From the NCBI RefSeq assembly GCF_046736345.1, contig NZ_CP157210.1, positions 1,178,001-1,242,000 of the forward strand: 64,000 bases of DNA, written 5' to 3'. Position numbers and translations under genes: made by a program. The notes under the pieces were generated by a model. It saw only the letters and a program-made list of their open reading frames with translations. It was not told where the DNA came from and ran no database searches. Every line of letters begins with the position of its first letter. The first letter of the stretch is position 1. Positions 43,988 to 51,285 of this stretch are shown piece by piece. The stretch is from Hyphococcus formosus. GTDB taxonomy: Bacteria; Pseudomonadota; Alphaproteobacteria; Caulobacterales; Parvularculaceae.

Positions 43988-44776
43988 CTACGTCGCTTTC
44001 TTTTTCTTGACGACACTGCCCGAATTAACGGCCAGCTTGCCGCCGTCTACGTAAAGCGTCTGGCCGGTCACATAGGACGCGGCGTCACTCGCAAGGAAAT
44101 GCACCACATCCGCGACTTCATCCGGATCGCCGATCCGCTGTAGCGGTGTCGCTGCGCGTTCGCGGTCGCGATCATTTTCGTCCATCGCTTGGCCTTTTAG
44201 CGTTCCGACGCCCACCAGATTGGCGCGCACACCATAAGGTGACATGGCCATGGCGATGGCCTTGGTCAATTGGCTAAGCCCCCCCTGTGACGCAGCAAAG
44301 GCCACATGGTCCGGGTCCGCCGTCACCGCTTCGACCGATCCGATATTGACGATCACACCGGGTGACGCGGGCCGGTTTTCATCATCCAGACGTTTGACGA
44401 ATTGCTTCGCTACCGCCTGATTGATCAAAAACGCACCGCCAATATTGCCATTCACGACGCGGTCGAAATCTTCTTCGCTGGTTTCCAGAAAAGGAGCCGC
44501 AAATTTCACCATGACCGTATGCGCCAAGACATCAATTCGCCCATAAGCATCAATCGCCTCAGCGATGATGTTGTGAACTTGCAGCCGGTTGGCGACATCA
44601 GCGTGAACATAGGTCACTTCGGCCCCTGCCTCGCTCAATTCCTCGGCTAAAAGTTTGCCGGCCTCCTCATTCGGGTCAGCGAGAACAAGTTTGTCACCAT
44701 TTTGCGCAAAACGACGTGCGCAGGCCGCACCAATACCCTTGGCGGCCCCGGTTATGACAACTGAACGTTGGGTCAT
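43988..44776 (-). CDS. Short-chain dehydrogenase/reductase with altered active site
   Basis: A 262-residue classical-type SDR: cofactor motif VITGAAKGIGAACARRF (residues 6-22), the NIGSVEAV serine block near 145, and the terminal VTGQTLYVDGG block. The catalytic Tyr-x3-Lys is missing: the expected place reads HVAFAASQGGLSQ (Phe for Tyr, Gln for Lys). It may be a non-catalytic binding protein or use other residues. A Lys-rich tail (VVKKKKAT) ends the protein. Confidence 0.85.
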   Translation of the reverse strand: MTQRSVVITGAAKGIGAACARRFAQNGDKLVLADPNEEAGKLLAEELSEAGAEVTYVHADVANRLQVHNIIAEAIDAYGRIDVLAHTVMVKFAAPFLETSEEDFDRVVNGNIGGAFLINQAVAKQFVKRLDDENRPASPGVIVNIGSVEAVTADPDHVAFAASQGGLSQLTKAIAMAMSPYGVRANLVGVGTLKGQAMDENDRDRERAATPLQRIGDPDEVADVVHFLASDAASYVTGQTLYVDGGKLAVNSGSVVKKKKAT

Positions 44777-44787
44777 TTTGATATTCC

Positions 44788-44822
44788 AAAATAAAGACGC
44801 GGCGCACGATAAAGTGCGCCGC
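44788..44822 (-). terminator. Terminator after the minus-strand DUF465 gene
   Basis: Perfect 9-bp stem (44799-44807 with 44814-44822), 6-base loop, T-rich run on the minus strand. It lies between the DUF465 gene and the SDR gene and separates their transcripts. Confidence 0.8.
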
Positions 44823-44903
44823 CCATGATCGATATTCTAATGTCTGTATTGTAATCGCATGGTCATAGGATAACAACCCAATGCCATTTGATTACCAATC
44901 TTG

Positions 44904-45086
44904 TTAATTCGGACTGTTATTCTGTGCCCTGAATTCCCTTAACTGGTCTTTGATCTTAAGTTTCTGCCTTTTTAGTTCCACAATGCGAAGGTCATCAGAT
45001 CCCGGGTGTTTGATTTCAGCAGAAATAGCTGCTTCCAACTCCTGGTGCCGCTTGCTGAGCGAATCCATATGAGCCTTTATTGCCAT
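44904..45086 (-). CDS. YdcH family small protein (DUF465), copy 1
   Basis: A 60-residue protein that is one helical hairpin: LSKRHQELEAAISAEI, then the LRIVELKRQKLKIKDQLREF helix (residues 33-52), the characteristic DUF465 pattern. Function unknown. AAAGGAGG lies about six bases before the ATG, a strong ribosome-binding site. A second DUF465 gene lies 1.3 kb away on the other strand. Confidence 0.85.
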   Translation of the reverse strand: MAIKAHMDSLSKRHQELEAAISAEIKHPGSDDLRIVELKRQKLKIKDQLREFRAQNNSPN

Positions 45087-45238
45087 AATTGGCCTCCTTT
45101 GCTTCGTGGGATAGCATATTAAAGCACAAAAACCCCCGCCTTGTCACGCATCGTTGTGTAATTGCTAACGTTGTAATTGCGATGGCGAAAGATACAATTT
45201 TACGTTATGAAAGAAACGGCCAAGTTACTGAGTTTGTG

Positions 45239-45826
45239 ATGAAAACACCCCGTCGAATAATCATTGGCGTGACCGGCGCATCGGGCGCAATTTACGCCAA
45301 ACGGACGCTCGAATCCCTCAAGGAAACCGATGTGGAAACCCATCTGGTTATCAGCAAATCGAGCGAGATCACGATTAAATACGAACTCGAAATGAGCGCC
45401 GCCGATCTGGCCGCGCTGGCCGACCAGCGCTACCCGGCGGGCGACATTGCCGCCCCGATTGCGTCGGGATCTTATAAGACAATTGGTATGCTGATTACAC
45501 CTTGCTCTATACGGACAATGTCTGAAATTCAGTCGGGAATCACCAGCTCCCTGCTTACCCGTGCGGCGGATGTCGTCTTAAAAGAACGCCGCCGTCTTGT
45601 GATGATGGTTCGGGAAACGCCGTTTCATTTAGGCCATCTACGCACTATGACAGCCCTGACGGAAATGGGCGCGATTATCGCACCGCCCTTACCCGCCTTT
45701 TATGCAGAACCCCAGAGTTTAGAGGATATCGTCGATCAATCGGTGGGCCGAACGCTGGACCTTTTCGATATTGATACGCCGCTGGTCAAACGCTGGGGTG
45801 AAGATCTTGAAAAGGGACGACGCTGA
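45239..45826 (+). CDS. ubiX: Flavin prenyltransferase UbiX
   Basis: Makes prenylated FMN, the cofactor of UbiD-type decarboxylases in ubiquinone synthesis. The 195-residue product has the FMN-binding IIIGVTGASGAIYAKR (residues 6-21), SSEITIKYE, the SGSYKTIGMLITPCSIRT block (near 78-95) and the RRLVMMVRETPFHLGH block. The ATG at 45239 gives the family length; the frame is open upstream to 45089 with ATG at 45182 and no conserved residues before the core. A TIGR02444 gene starts three bases after its stop. Confidence 0.92.
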   Translation: MKTPRRIIIGVTGASGAIYAKRTLESLKETDVETHLVISKSSEITIKYELEMSAADLAALADQRYPAGDIAAPIASGSYKTIGMLITPCSIRTMSEIQSGITSSLLTRAADVVLKERRRLVMMVRETPFHLGHLRTMTALTEMGAIIAPPLPAFYAEPQSLEDIVDQSVGRTLDLFDIDTPLVKRWGEDLEKGRR

Positions 45827-45828
45827 CA

Positions 45829-46341
45829 TTGGGCGCTGAACCTGCGGACACCCCCTTTTGGCATTGGTCTCTCGCCCATTATGGTGCAGCGGAGCAGAGT
45901 TTATTGCGTCTGCAGGATGAATTTGATTGCGATGTAAATATCATTTTGTTTTGCTGTTGGTGTGCGGAAGAATTCGAAGCGCTTTCCGAAAAGGAAATGG
46001 CATCGGCGCTCGACCTCGCGCGATCATGGACCGATAAAATCGTTCACCCGTTACGGTCGGTGCGTCGATCACTCAGTAAAACCAATCCCGCGGAATCAGA
46101 TTTACGGGGCATGGTTAAGGACACCGAACTATCTGCCGAGAAAATCCTGCAAGACATGCTTTTCAACTTCGCCGATGAAAATTTATCGCGCAGCAAAAAC
46201 GTCAATTCGGCCATCATCGCCCAGCAAAATCTATTACGTTATGACGCACATTTAAAACCACCGAATGACGTGCGCGTAACATTGCTTAAAGAATTGATCT
46301 CTCATATTTTTGACGCGGCCAAACGCCAAGAAGCCAAGTGA
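45829..46341 (+). CDS. TIGR02444 family protein
   Basis: A 170-residue mostly helical protein with the family N terminus FWHWSLAHYGAAEQSLLRLQD (residues 9-29 region) and the block VNIILFCCWC. Function unknown. TTG start two bases after the ubiX stop with AAGGGACG upstream; no ATG fits. The tail ends about 12 bp before a DUF465 gene, so ubiX, this gene and DUF465 copy 2 form one operon. Confidence 0.82.
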   Translation: MGAEPADTPFWHWSLAHYGAAEQSLLRLQDEFDCDVNIILFCCWCAEEFEALSEKEMASALDLARSWTDKIVHPLRSVRRSLSKTNPAESDLRGMVKDTELSAEKILQDMLFNFADENLSRSKNVNSAIIAQQNLLRYDAHLKPPNDVRVTLLKELISHIFDAAKRQEAK

Positions 46342-46353
46342 TCAGGATTTTTG

Positions 46354-46653
46354 ATGACCGATACGTCTGAGCCAACTGACGATGAAAAAAAGCGCCCGAA
46401 AACGCTTCTGCGTTCTGGTGAGGATAACGGCCCCTGCGACAAGGATTTCGATGGCGCGAATGACGAAGCGCTGGTCATTCGCTTGGCGATCCTCGAAGAA
46501 GAACATCGCGACCTTGATGCAGCGATCACATCGCTCGAACAGAATTCGCCCTATGAGCGGCTGACCATCGCGCGCCTCAAAAAGAAAAAGCTGCAGCTCA
46601 AAGACGAAATTGGGGAAGTCAAAGACGCGATGCTGCCCGACATCATCGCCTAA
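46354..46653 (+). CDS. YdcH family small protein (DUF465), copy 2
   Basis: A 99-residue protein with an N-terminal acidic, disordered part (residues 1-40) and a C-terminal DUF465 hairpin: LAILEEEHRDLDAAITSLEQ, then LTIARLKKKKLQLKDEIGEV. It is the second DUF465 gene near ubiX. ATG at 46354 has AGGA upstream; a TTG one codon earlier is disregarded. It converges with the diguanylate cyclase gene, three bases apart. Confidence 0.82.
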   Translation: MTDTSEPTDDEKKRPKTLLRSGEDNGPCDKDFDGANDEALVIRLAILEEEHRDLDAAITSLEQNSPYERLTIARLKKKKLQLKDEIGEVKDAMLPDIIA

Positions 46654-46656
46654 GCT

Positions 46657-47379
46657 TTAGCCGCTTTTCTGGCGCGCTTTCACTTCGTACATCGCATTGT
46701 CCGCGCGTTCCATGGCCTCATCGGCCGAAAGACCTTTCGCGATTTCAACGACCCCGCAGGAAATGCGCGCGTTGAAGGTTTCGCCCTTCCAGCGCACCGG
46801 CTCAGCGGCGACCGCCTTGGTCAACTGAACGGCCTTGAGTTCGCCCGTCTGCTGGTCAGCTTGGTTCAACAACAAGCCAATTTCATCACCGCCCAAACGA
46901 CCGATCACATCGGTCTGGCGGATATTGTCGATAAGAACCCTGCTGACATGCTGAAGCGCCGCATCACCGGCCGCATGGCCCAGCGTGTCATTGATTGTTT
47001 TCAATTCGTTGAGATCAATGAAAATCAGGCTGGCCGTCATGCCATAGCGTTCGATCATCGCCAGCGACCGGTTTAATTCGCGTACAAAAGCGCGGCGATT
47101 AAATAGATCCAGCAGCGGATCACGATCGGCCAGGCGCTCGAGTTCGTAGATGCTTTCGCGCGCTTGGGAAAGTTCGGTGCGCAGGGTTTGAACCTCGGTC
47201 ATCAGCGCGACCAATGCTTCGCGCACTTTCGGCGTCAGTTCCGCCTCGGGGATGCCGCCGAGCGAAACGACATCGCTGATGCTCGTTGAATTGCTCGCCG
47301 CTCTGGTTGTAGCGCTCGTCCCCTGTTTGCGCCCGATACGCGAACTGGCCAGAGATTTAGGCGCATCGCCGATTTTCAT
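46657..47379 (-). CDS. GGDEF-domain diguanylate cyclase
   Basis: A 240-residue soluble protein: a short N-terminal disordered stretch, a coiled coil (about 53-83, LVALMTEVQTLRTEL) and a GGDEF domain (about 85-235). The active-site loop reads GRLGGDEIGLLL: the first four signature residues are intact with Ile in place of Phe. The inhibitory site RxxD is present five residues before it (RQTD). The FIDLNELKTINDTLGH motif is present. It probably makes c-di-GMP under product feedback. No sensor or membrane domain is seen. GGGAG lies six bases before the ATG. Confidence 0.9.
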   Translation of the reverse strand: MKIGDAPKSLASSRIGRKQGTSATTRAASNSTSISDVVSLGGIPEAELTPKVREALVALMTEVQTLRTELSQARESIYELERLADRDPLLDLFNRRAFVRELNRSLAMIERYGMTASLIFIDLNELKTINDTLGHAAGDAALQHVSRVLIDNIRQTDVIGRLGGDEIGLLLNQADQQTGELKAVQLTKAVAAEPVRWKGETFNARISCGVVEIAKGLSADEAMERADNAMYEVKARQKSG

Positions 47380-47421
47380 TCGCTACTCCCGGTCGCGATC
47401 AAGGCCGACAGTACGACCACA

Positions 47422-47622
47422 TTACAAGATATCCATAACGTGATTGCATTTCATCCGCCAATAAGCGAGATCACGCTTTTTTCCCGCAAAGCGCTGAAAC
47501 CGCGCAACAAAATCGCGCTCGATTAGCCCTTCCATGCCGCAATTGCGCGGTGAGCACCATTCGGCGCAGCCTATGCTCGGTTCAACGCTTGCCGCCTTGT
47601 GACAGGCGTCGCGGCGGCCCAA
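47422..47622 (-). CDS. Candidate small cysteine-rich protein upstream of the diguanylate cyclase
   Basis: A 66-residue product from a TTG with AAGGA five bases upstream. Codon choice (mostly GGC, CGC, GCC, GAA with few rare codons) resembles real genes here. Four cysteines cluster as GCAEWCSPRNCG with others at residue 7 and 59, suggesting metal binding; the second half is basic (VARFQRFAGKKRDLAYWRMK). No family is recognised. It ends 42 bp before the diguanylate cyclase, on the same strand, and a two-hairpin structure lies just upstream. Confidence 0.5.
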   Translation of the reverse strand: MGRRDACHKAASVEPSIGCAEWCSPRNCGMEGLIERDFVARFQRFAGKKRDLAYWRMKCNHVMDIL

Positions 47623-47640
47623 TTTAATCCTTGCGGATAT

Positions 47641-47750
47641 GACCGTGTAGGAGTCCCCTTCAAGCGCACGGTTAGCTCCCGCGTCCGGTGAGAGGAGACG
47701 TTGGTTTTCGCGCCCCCGTCAAATGGCTGGCGTCTCCTCGTCGGTCGCGG
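47641..47750. ncRNA. Two-hairpin structured region before purE
   Basis: Hairpin A: ACCGTG/CACGGT (47642-47647, 47667-47672). Hairpin B: an imperfect stem of about 20 bp from 47679-47700 to 47731-47750, with GAGGAGACG/CGTCTCCTC perfect in the inner part. Strand is open: on the minus strand it would be the leader of the 66-codon gene and diguanylate cyclase; on the plus strand it lies before the likely purE promoter and could be an independent RNA such as 6S. I could not test this. Confidence 0.4.
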
Positions 47751-47787
47751 CCAGTTCGCTGATTTGCCGCTGAAATTCCGCTTTTCC

Positions 47788-47815
47788 TTGCGCCGGAGTG
47801 TGCCCCTGCTATAAG
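47788..47815 (+). promoter_or_regulatory. Predicted purE promoter
   Basis: -35 TTGCGC (47788-47793), 16-bp spacer, -10 TATAAG (47810-47815). Start near 47822 leaves a leader of about 23 bases with GAGGGAGACGAGG before the ATG. Confidence 0.55.
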
Positions 47816-47844
47816 CGCCGTTTCTTTGCGAGGGAGACGAGGTC

Positions 47845-48345
47845 ATGGGCCAAACGGAAGCGCGCCCCGAAGTCGGCATCATCATGGGTTCACGGTCTGA
47901 TTGGCCGACCATGACGCGCGCGGCTGAAATGCTCGACAAGCTGGGCGTCGCCTATGAGACCAAGGTCGTCTCCGCCCATCGCACGCCTGATCGCCTCTAT
48001 GACTATGCAAAGACGGCTAAATCTCGTGGCCTCAAGGTCATTATCGCGGGCGCTGGCGGCGCGGCGCATTTGCCGGGCATGGCCGCGTCGATGACACCGC
48101 TGCCGGTGATTGGCGTTCCGGTTCAATCAAAGGCGCTTAAAGGGCTCGATAGCCTGTTGTCGATCGTTCAAATGCCCGCCGGAATACCGGTTGCCACCGT
48201 GGCCATTGGCGAAGCGGGCGCGGCGAATGCGGGCTTGATGGCGGCGGCAATTTTGGCCACCAATGATGACGCGCTCGCAACGCGGCTTGATGATTTCCGC
48301 GAAAAGCAATCTGCATCTGTTCTGGAGACCGTTGAAGACGAATGA
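47845..48345 (+). CDS. purE: N5-carboxyaminoimidazole ribonucleotide mutase
   Basis: Converts N5-CAIR to CAIR in purine synthesis, working after PurK. The 166-residue product has the class I PurE motif GIIMGSRSDWPTM (residues 11-23), the SAHRTPD loop (near 44-50) and the GAGGAAHLPGMAAS block (near 70-83). It overlaps purK by 4 bp. Confidence 0.97.
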   Translation: MGQTEARPEVGIIMGSRSDWPTMTRAAEMLDKLGVAYETKVVSAHRTPDRLYDYAKTAKSRGLKVIIAGAGGAAHLPGMAASMTPLPVIGVPVQSKALKGLDSLLSIVQMPAGIPVATVAIGEAGAANAGLMAAAILATNDDALATRLDDFREKQSASVLETVEDE

Positions 48346-49463
48346 GCGTCGCGATCAACCACCCTGATATCGTAGAGCCGAACGGCACCATTGGCATTCT
48401 TGGTGGCGGACAGCTGGGCCGCATGCTTGGCGTTGCCGCCGCAGAGCTTGGCCTTAAATGTCATATCTATTGCCCCGATGAGCGCGCGCCGGCATATGAC
48501 ATCGCAGCGAAGACGACCATTGCATCCTATACGGATCAAGACGCCCTTGCCGCTTTTGCTGCCGACGTTGATGTCATCACCTATGAATTTGAAAATGTAC
48601 CGGCGGAATCGGTTGCTTATTTGACCGGTCTTGGGGCAAAGGTTCGCCCCGGCGCAAAGGCGCTTGAAACATCGCAAGATCGTTTGGTTGAAAAGCAATT
48701 CGTCAACACCATCGGTGCCAAGACAGCCGCTTTTCATCCGGTTGATGATTTAAGCTCGCTGAAAGACGGCCTTGCAAAAGTCGGTCGGCCAGCGATTCTT
48801 AAAACCCGACGTTTTGGTTATGACGGCAAAGGTCAGACGCGGATTAAGACAACCGAAACCGATCTATCCGCCGCGTTCGAAAAAGCCATCGCTTTTGCAT
48901 GGGAAGAAGTTGGCGCTGCGCCGTCGATCCTTGAGGGCTTTGTGCCGTTTGAGCGCGAGATATCGATCATCGGTGCCCGCTCAAAAGATGGTCAGATCCG
49001 GCTCTATGACCCGGCAGAAAATGTCCATCGCGACGGCATTTTAAAGACCTCTTCGGTGCCCGCGACGATTACTGATCAAACCGCAGAGAACGCGCGCGCC
49101 ATCGCCACAAAAATGCTGCAAGAGCTGGACTATGTGGGCGTGATGGGCGTTGAGTTTTTCGTCCTCAAAGACGGCGATCTGATCGTCAACGAATACGCTC
49201 CGCGCGTGCATAATTCCGGTCACTGGACCCAGGACGCCTGCGCAATTTCGCAATTCGAACAACATATCCGCGCCGTCGCCGGCTGGCCGCTGGGCGATCC
49301 GCGCCGCCATTCAAACGCTGTAATGGAAAATCTGATTGGCGATGAGGCCCATAATTGGCGCGCCCTTGCGAGCGAGCCCGATACGGGGGTCCATCTTTAC
49401 GGGAAACGCGAAGCGCGCCCGGGCCGCAAAATGGGCCACGTGACGCGCATCACAAAACCTTAG
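48342..49463 (+). CDS. purK: N5-carboxyaminoimidazole ribonucleotide synthase
   Basis: ATP-grasp enzyme making N5-CAIR from AIR, bicarbonate and ATP. The 373-residue protein shows the N-terminal GILGGGQLGRMLGVAA (near residues 12-27), the ATP-grasp loop TRRFGYDGKGQ (near 159-169), EGFVPFEREIS and the metal-binding EYAPRVHNSGHWTQDAC block. It is translationally coupled to purE and its stop overlaps the convergent COQ9 gene stop. Confidence 0.97.
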   Translation: MSVAINHPDIVEPNGTIGILGGGQLGRMLGVAAAELGLKCHIYCPDERAPAYDIAAKTTIASYTDQDALAAFAADVDVITYEFENVPAESVAYLTGLGAKVRPGAKALETSQDRLVEKQFVNTIGAKTAAFHPVDDLSSLKDGLAKVGRPAILKTRRFGYDGKGQTRIKTTETDLSAAFEKAIAFAWEEVGAAPSILEGFVPFEREISIIGARSKDGQIRLYDPAENVHRDGILKTSSVPATITDQTAENARAIATKMLQELDYVGVMGVEFFVLKDGDLIVNEYAPRVHNSGHWTQDACAISQFEQHIRAVAGWPLGDPRRHSNAVMENLIGDEAHNWRALASEPDTGVHLYGKREARPGRKMGHVTRITKP

Positions 49464-50347
49464 GGCGACCAATAAGGCGCATCACTCGCAGGGAATGTCT
49501 CTTCCAGCGCCTCGTCGATTTTATCTTCGGTTTTTAACGGCTCATTTTTATCGCCGGGCGTTTTTGGCCTTGGCTTTTTCTCAGTCTCTTTATCGCGCGA
49601 TGGTGTTTCTTCGCCGGTGCCATAGCGAAACTGCGCCAGCCATTCGAGCGGCTTGGTCGGATCGATATTCAGATCACGAACTTTTGCCTTCACCTTTTCA
49701 ATCTGCATTACATTTTCGATGCGCGCATCCAGAAACGCATGGGTCGCAGCCTCCGACGGGTCATCATCAGAAAGCCAGCGCGCCAAGGTGGAGGTCCACA
49801 CAGCCGTCAAGATCCCGCGCTTTGAGTAAAAATTGAAATCGGTCGATTGATCGCCAAGACCGCGCCAGATCACGTCAGAGGTCTTCCAGGCAAGATCAGC
49901 GGCCAGCGGCGCATAGATCGGCAGCGCCAGCATTGCAGCGGCCCGTCGCGCCGCCTCTTTGTCCGGGCGGATCGCATCAAGGCGCGCTCTTATGGCAAAG
50001 GCGACTTTCTCGCGGATTTTGAGCCCTTTAAATTCCGGGGCTTCCATCGCTTTGCGCATACGCTCGTCAGATCGCGCCGACCAGGCGCGAATCGCATCAA
50101 TCGCGCCGCGCGGAAATGCGGCCCGGATTGTTGCATCCTCAACCCCGGCTTCGCGCGCTGCGAGCTTGAGTGCAGTGTCGGTCCAGCCGTCAAATGGGAC
50201 CAGCGGCAGGAGTTTTTCGAGAATCAGCGCTCGCTCGTCTTCGAATCCATCGACCGGGCGATCGCTATTTGCGGCGTTTTTAGCAGAATTTACGTCAGAT
50301 TCCGCCTTTGGGCCGTTGTTTTCTGTGGATTTTGGGTCACTAGGCAT
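49460..50347 (-). CDS. COQ9 family ubiquinone biosynthesis protein with C-terminal tail
   Basis: A 295-residue lipid-binding helical protein related to mitochondrial COQ9, which assists COQ7 in ubiquinone synthesis. The core (about residues 35-235) has the TetR-like N part and the WLSDDDPSEAATHAFLDARIENVM block. After a proline- and lysine-rich linker comes the short sequence DEALEETFPASDAPYWSP, a motif seen at the ends of otherwise unrelated alphaproteobacterial proteins. The N-terminal 30 residues are polar and disordered. Ubiquinone genes in this window also include ubiX. Confidence 0.85.
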   Translation of the reverse strand: MPSDPKSTENNGPKAESDVNSAKNAANSDRPVDGFEDERALILEKLLPLVPFDGWTDTALKLAAREAGVEDATIRAAFPRGAIDAIRAWSARSDERMRKAMEAPEFKGLKIREKVAFAIRARLDAIRPDKEAARRAAAMLALPIYAPLAADLAWKTSDVIWRGLGDQSTDFNFYSKRGILTAVWTSTLARWLSDDDPSEAATHAFLDARIENVMQIEKVKAKVRDLNIDPTKPLEWLAQFRYGTGEETPSRDKETEKKPRPKTPGDKNEPLKTEDKIDEALEETFPASDAPYWSP

Positions 50348-50524
50348 AGATGACCATCCTTTCGGTCGCTATATTATCAGCGGTTATAGACATCGGGTTG
50401 GCCTTTTGGTATAGGCCGCCCTCGCCTCGCGCGCTTGCACAAAACAAGCGCTTGCTGAGTTAGATTGTATTTCGCGTCGCGGTCTGCAACCCGTGGCGCT
50501 TTTGTTTCATAGGAGCTGAAGTCC

Positions 50525-50734
50525 TTGGTCCAGATCTTTGTCCGCGACAATAATGTCGAACAAGCCCTTAAAGCGCTGAAAAAGAAAATGCAGCGTGAAG
50601 GGACGTTCCGCGAAATGAAACGTCGGAAGTTCTTCGAAAAGCCGTCAGAAAAGCGCGCTCGCCAGAAAGCCGAAGCGGTTCGCCGCGCACGCAAACTGGT
50701 TCGTAAGCGCCTGCAGCGCGAAGGCGGCCTTTAA
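50525..50734 (+). CDS. rpsU: Ribosomal protein bS21
   Basis: A 69-residue small-subunit protein near the anti-Shine-Dalgarno region. It has the family pattern VQIFVRDNNVEQALKALKKK (residues 2-21), then the basic REMKRRKFFEKPSEKRARQK helix. The start is a TTG with GGAG nine bases upstream; the next residues VQIF match the family start, so no other start is plausible. Confidence 0.96.
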   Translation: MVQIFVRDNNVEQALKALKKKMQREGTFREMKRRKFFEKPSEKRARQKAEAVRRARKLVRKRLQREGGL

Positions 50735-50902
50735 GCCCCTTTTTGCGTCTGCTCGTTTATCTGGGCGTGATGGGAACGGTTTCCGCGTCCCGATGTTTGA
50801 ATACGCTGGCAGGCCCTAATTGGTTCTGCTAGTTTACGGTGAGCGCTTTTGGCCCGTCACAACGCGTTTAGCTTCGCGGGCTTAGGATTGAATGGGGTTA
50901 TT

Positions 50903-51025
50903 ATGCGGATTTTGTCCCTGATTTTGGCACTTAGCTTTTTCCTATCGGCTTGCGAAACCGTCAAAGGCGTTGGCCGCGACGTAGAGAGCGCTGGCGAGGC
51001 ACTGGACGACGCCATCAACGATTAA
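50903..51025 (+). CDS. Entericidin-like small lipoprotein
   Basis: A 40-residue lipoprotein. The signal MRILSLILALSFFLSAC leads to lipobox LSAC (Cys 17), and the mature part CETVKGVGRDVESAGEALDD matches the entericidin EcnA/EcnB consensus (C-x-T-x-x-G-x-G-x-D). Family members are small outer-membrane peptides tied to envelope stress and stationary-phase lysis in enterobacteria; here only one of the pair is present. GGGG lies before the ATG and a strong terminator follows. Confidence 0.8.
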   Translation: MRILSLILALSFFLSACETVKGVGRDVESAGEALDDAIND

Positions 51026-51051
51026 GCGCTTTTCGCTTTCTCAATCAGATC

Positions 51052-51081
51052 AACCGGCACGTTTCGCGCGCCGGTTTTTTT
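51052..51081 (+). terminator. Rho-independent terminator after the entericidin-like gene
   Basis: Perfect 7-bp stem (51052-51058 with 51070-51076) followed by a run of T to 51081. Confidence 0.85.
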
Positions 51082-51285
51082 GTGCCCACAGACCACCCAA
51101 AACGCCCAGAAAATCCCACATTGTTGGCTCCGAATCGCCTAATGATGCGGGAAATTAATAATAACAACTGTGTTATATGGCGAAAAAACGTGTTCCTGTG
51201 ATGGAATTGCGATATTCGCACGATAAACTGGCAATGTATAAAAAGATCGAGGGATAGCGCTGCGGCGCACTATATTAGGTGCTGT

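Noticed and set aside
47571..47939. 122-codon minus-strand frame across the purE start
   Set aside because: It is antisense to purE and rich in Arg, Ser and Pro as expected from a reversed GC-rich sequence.
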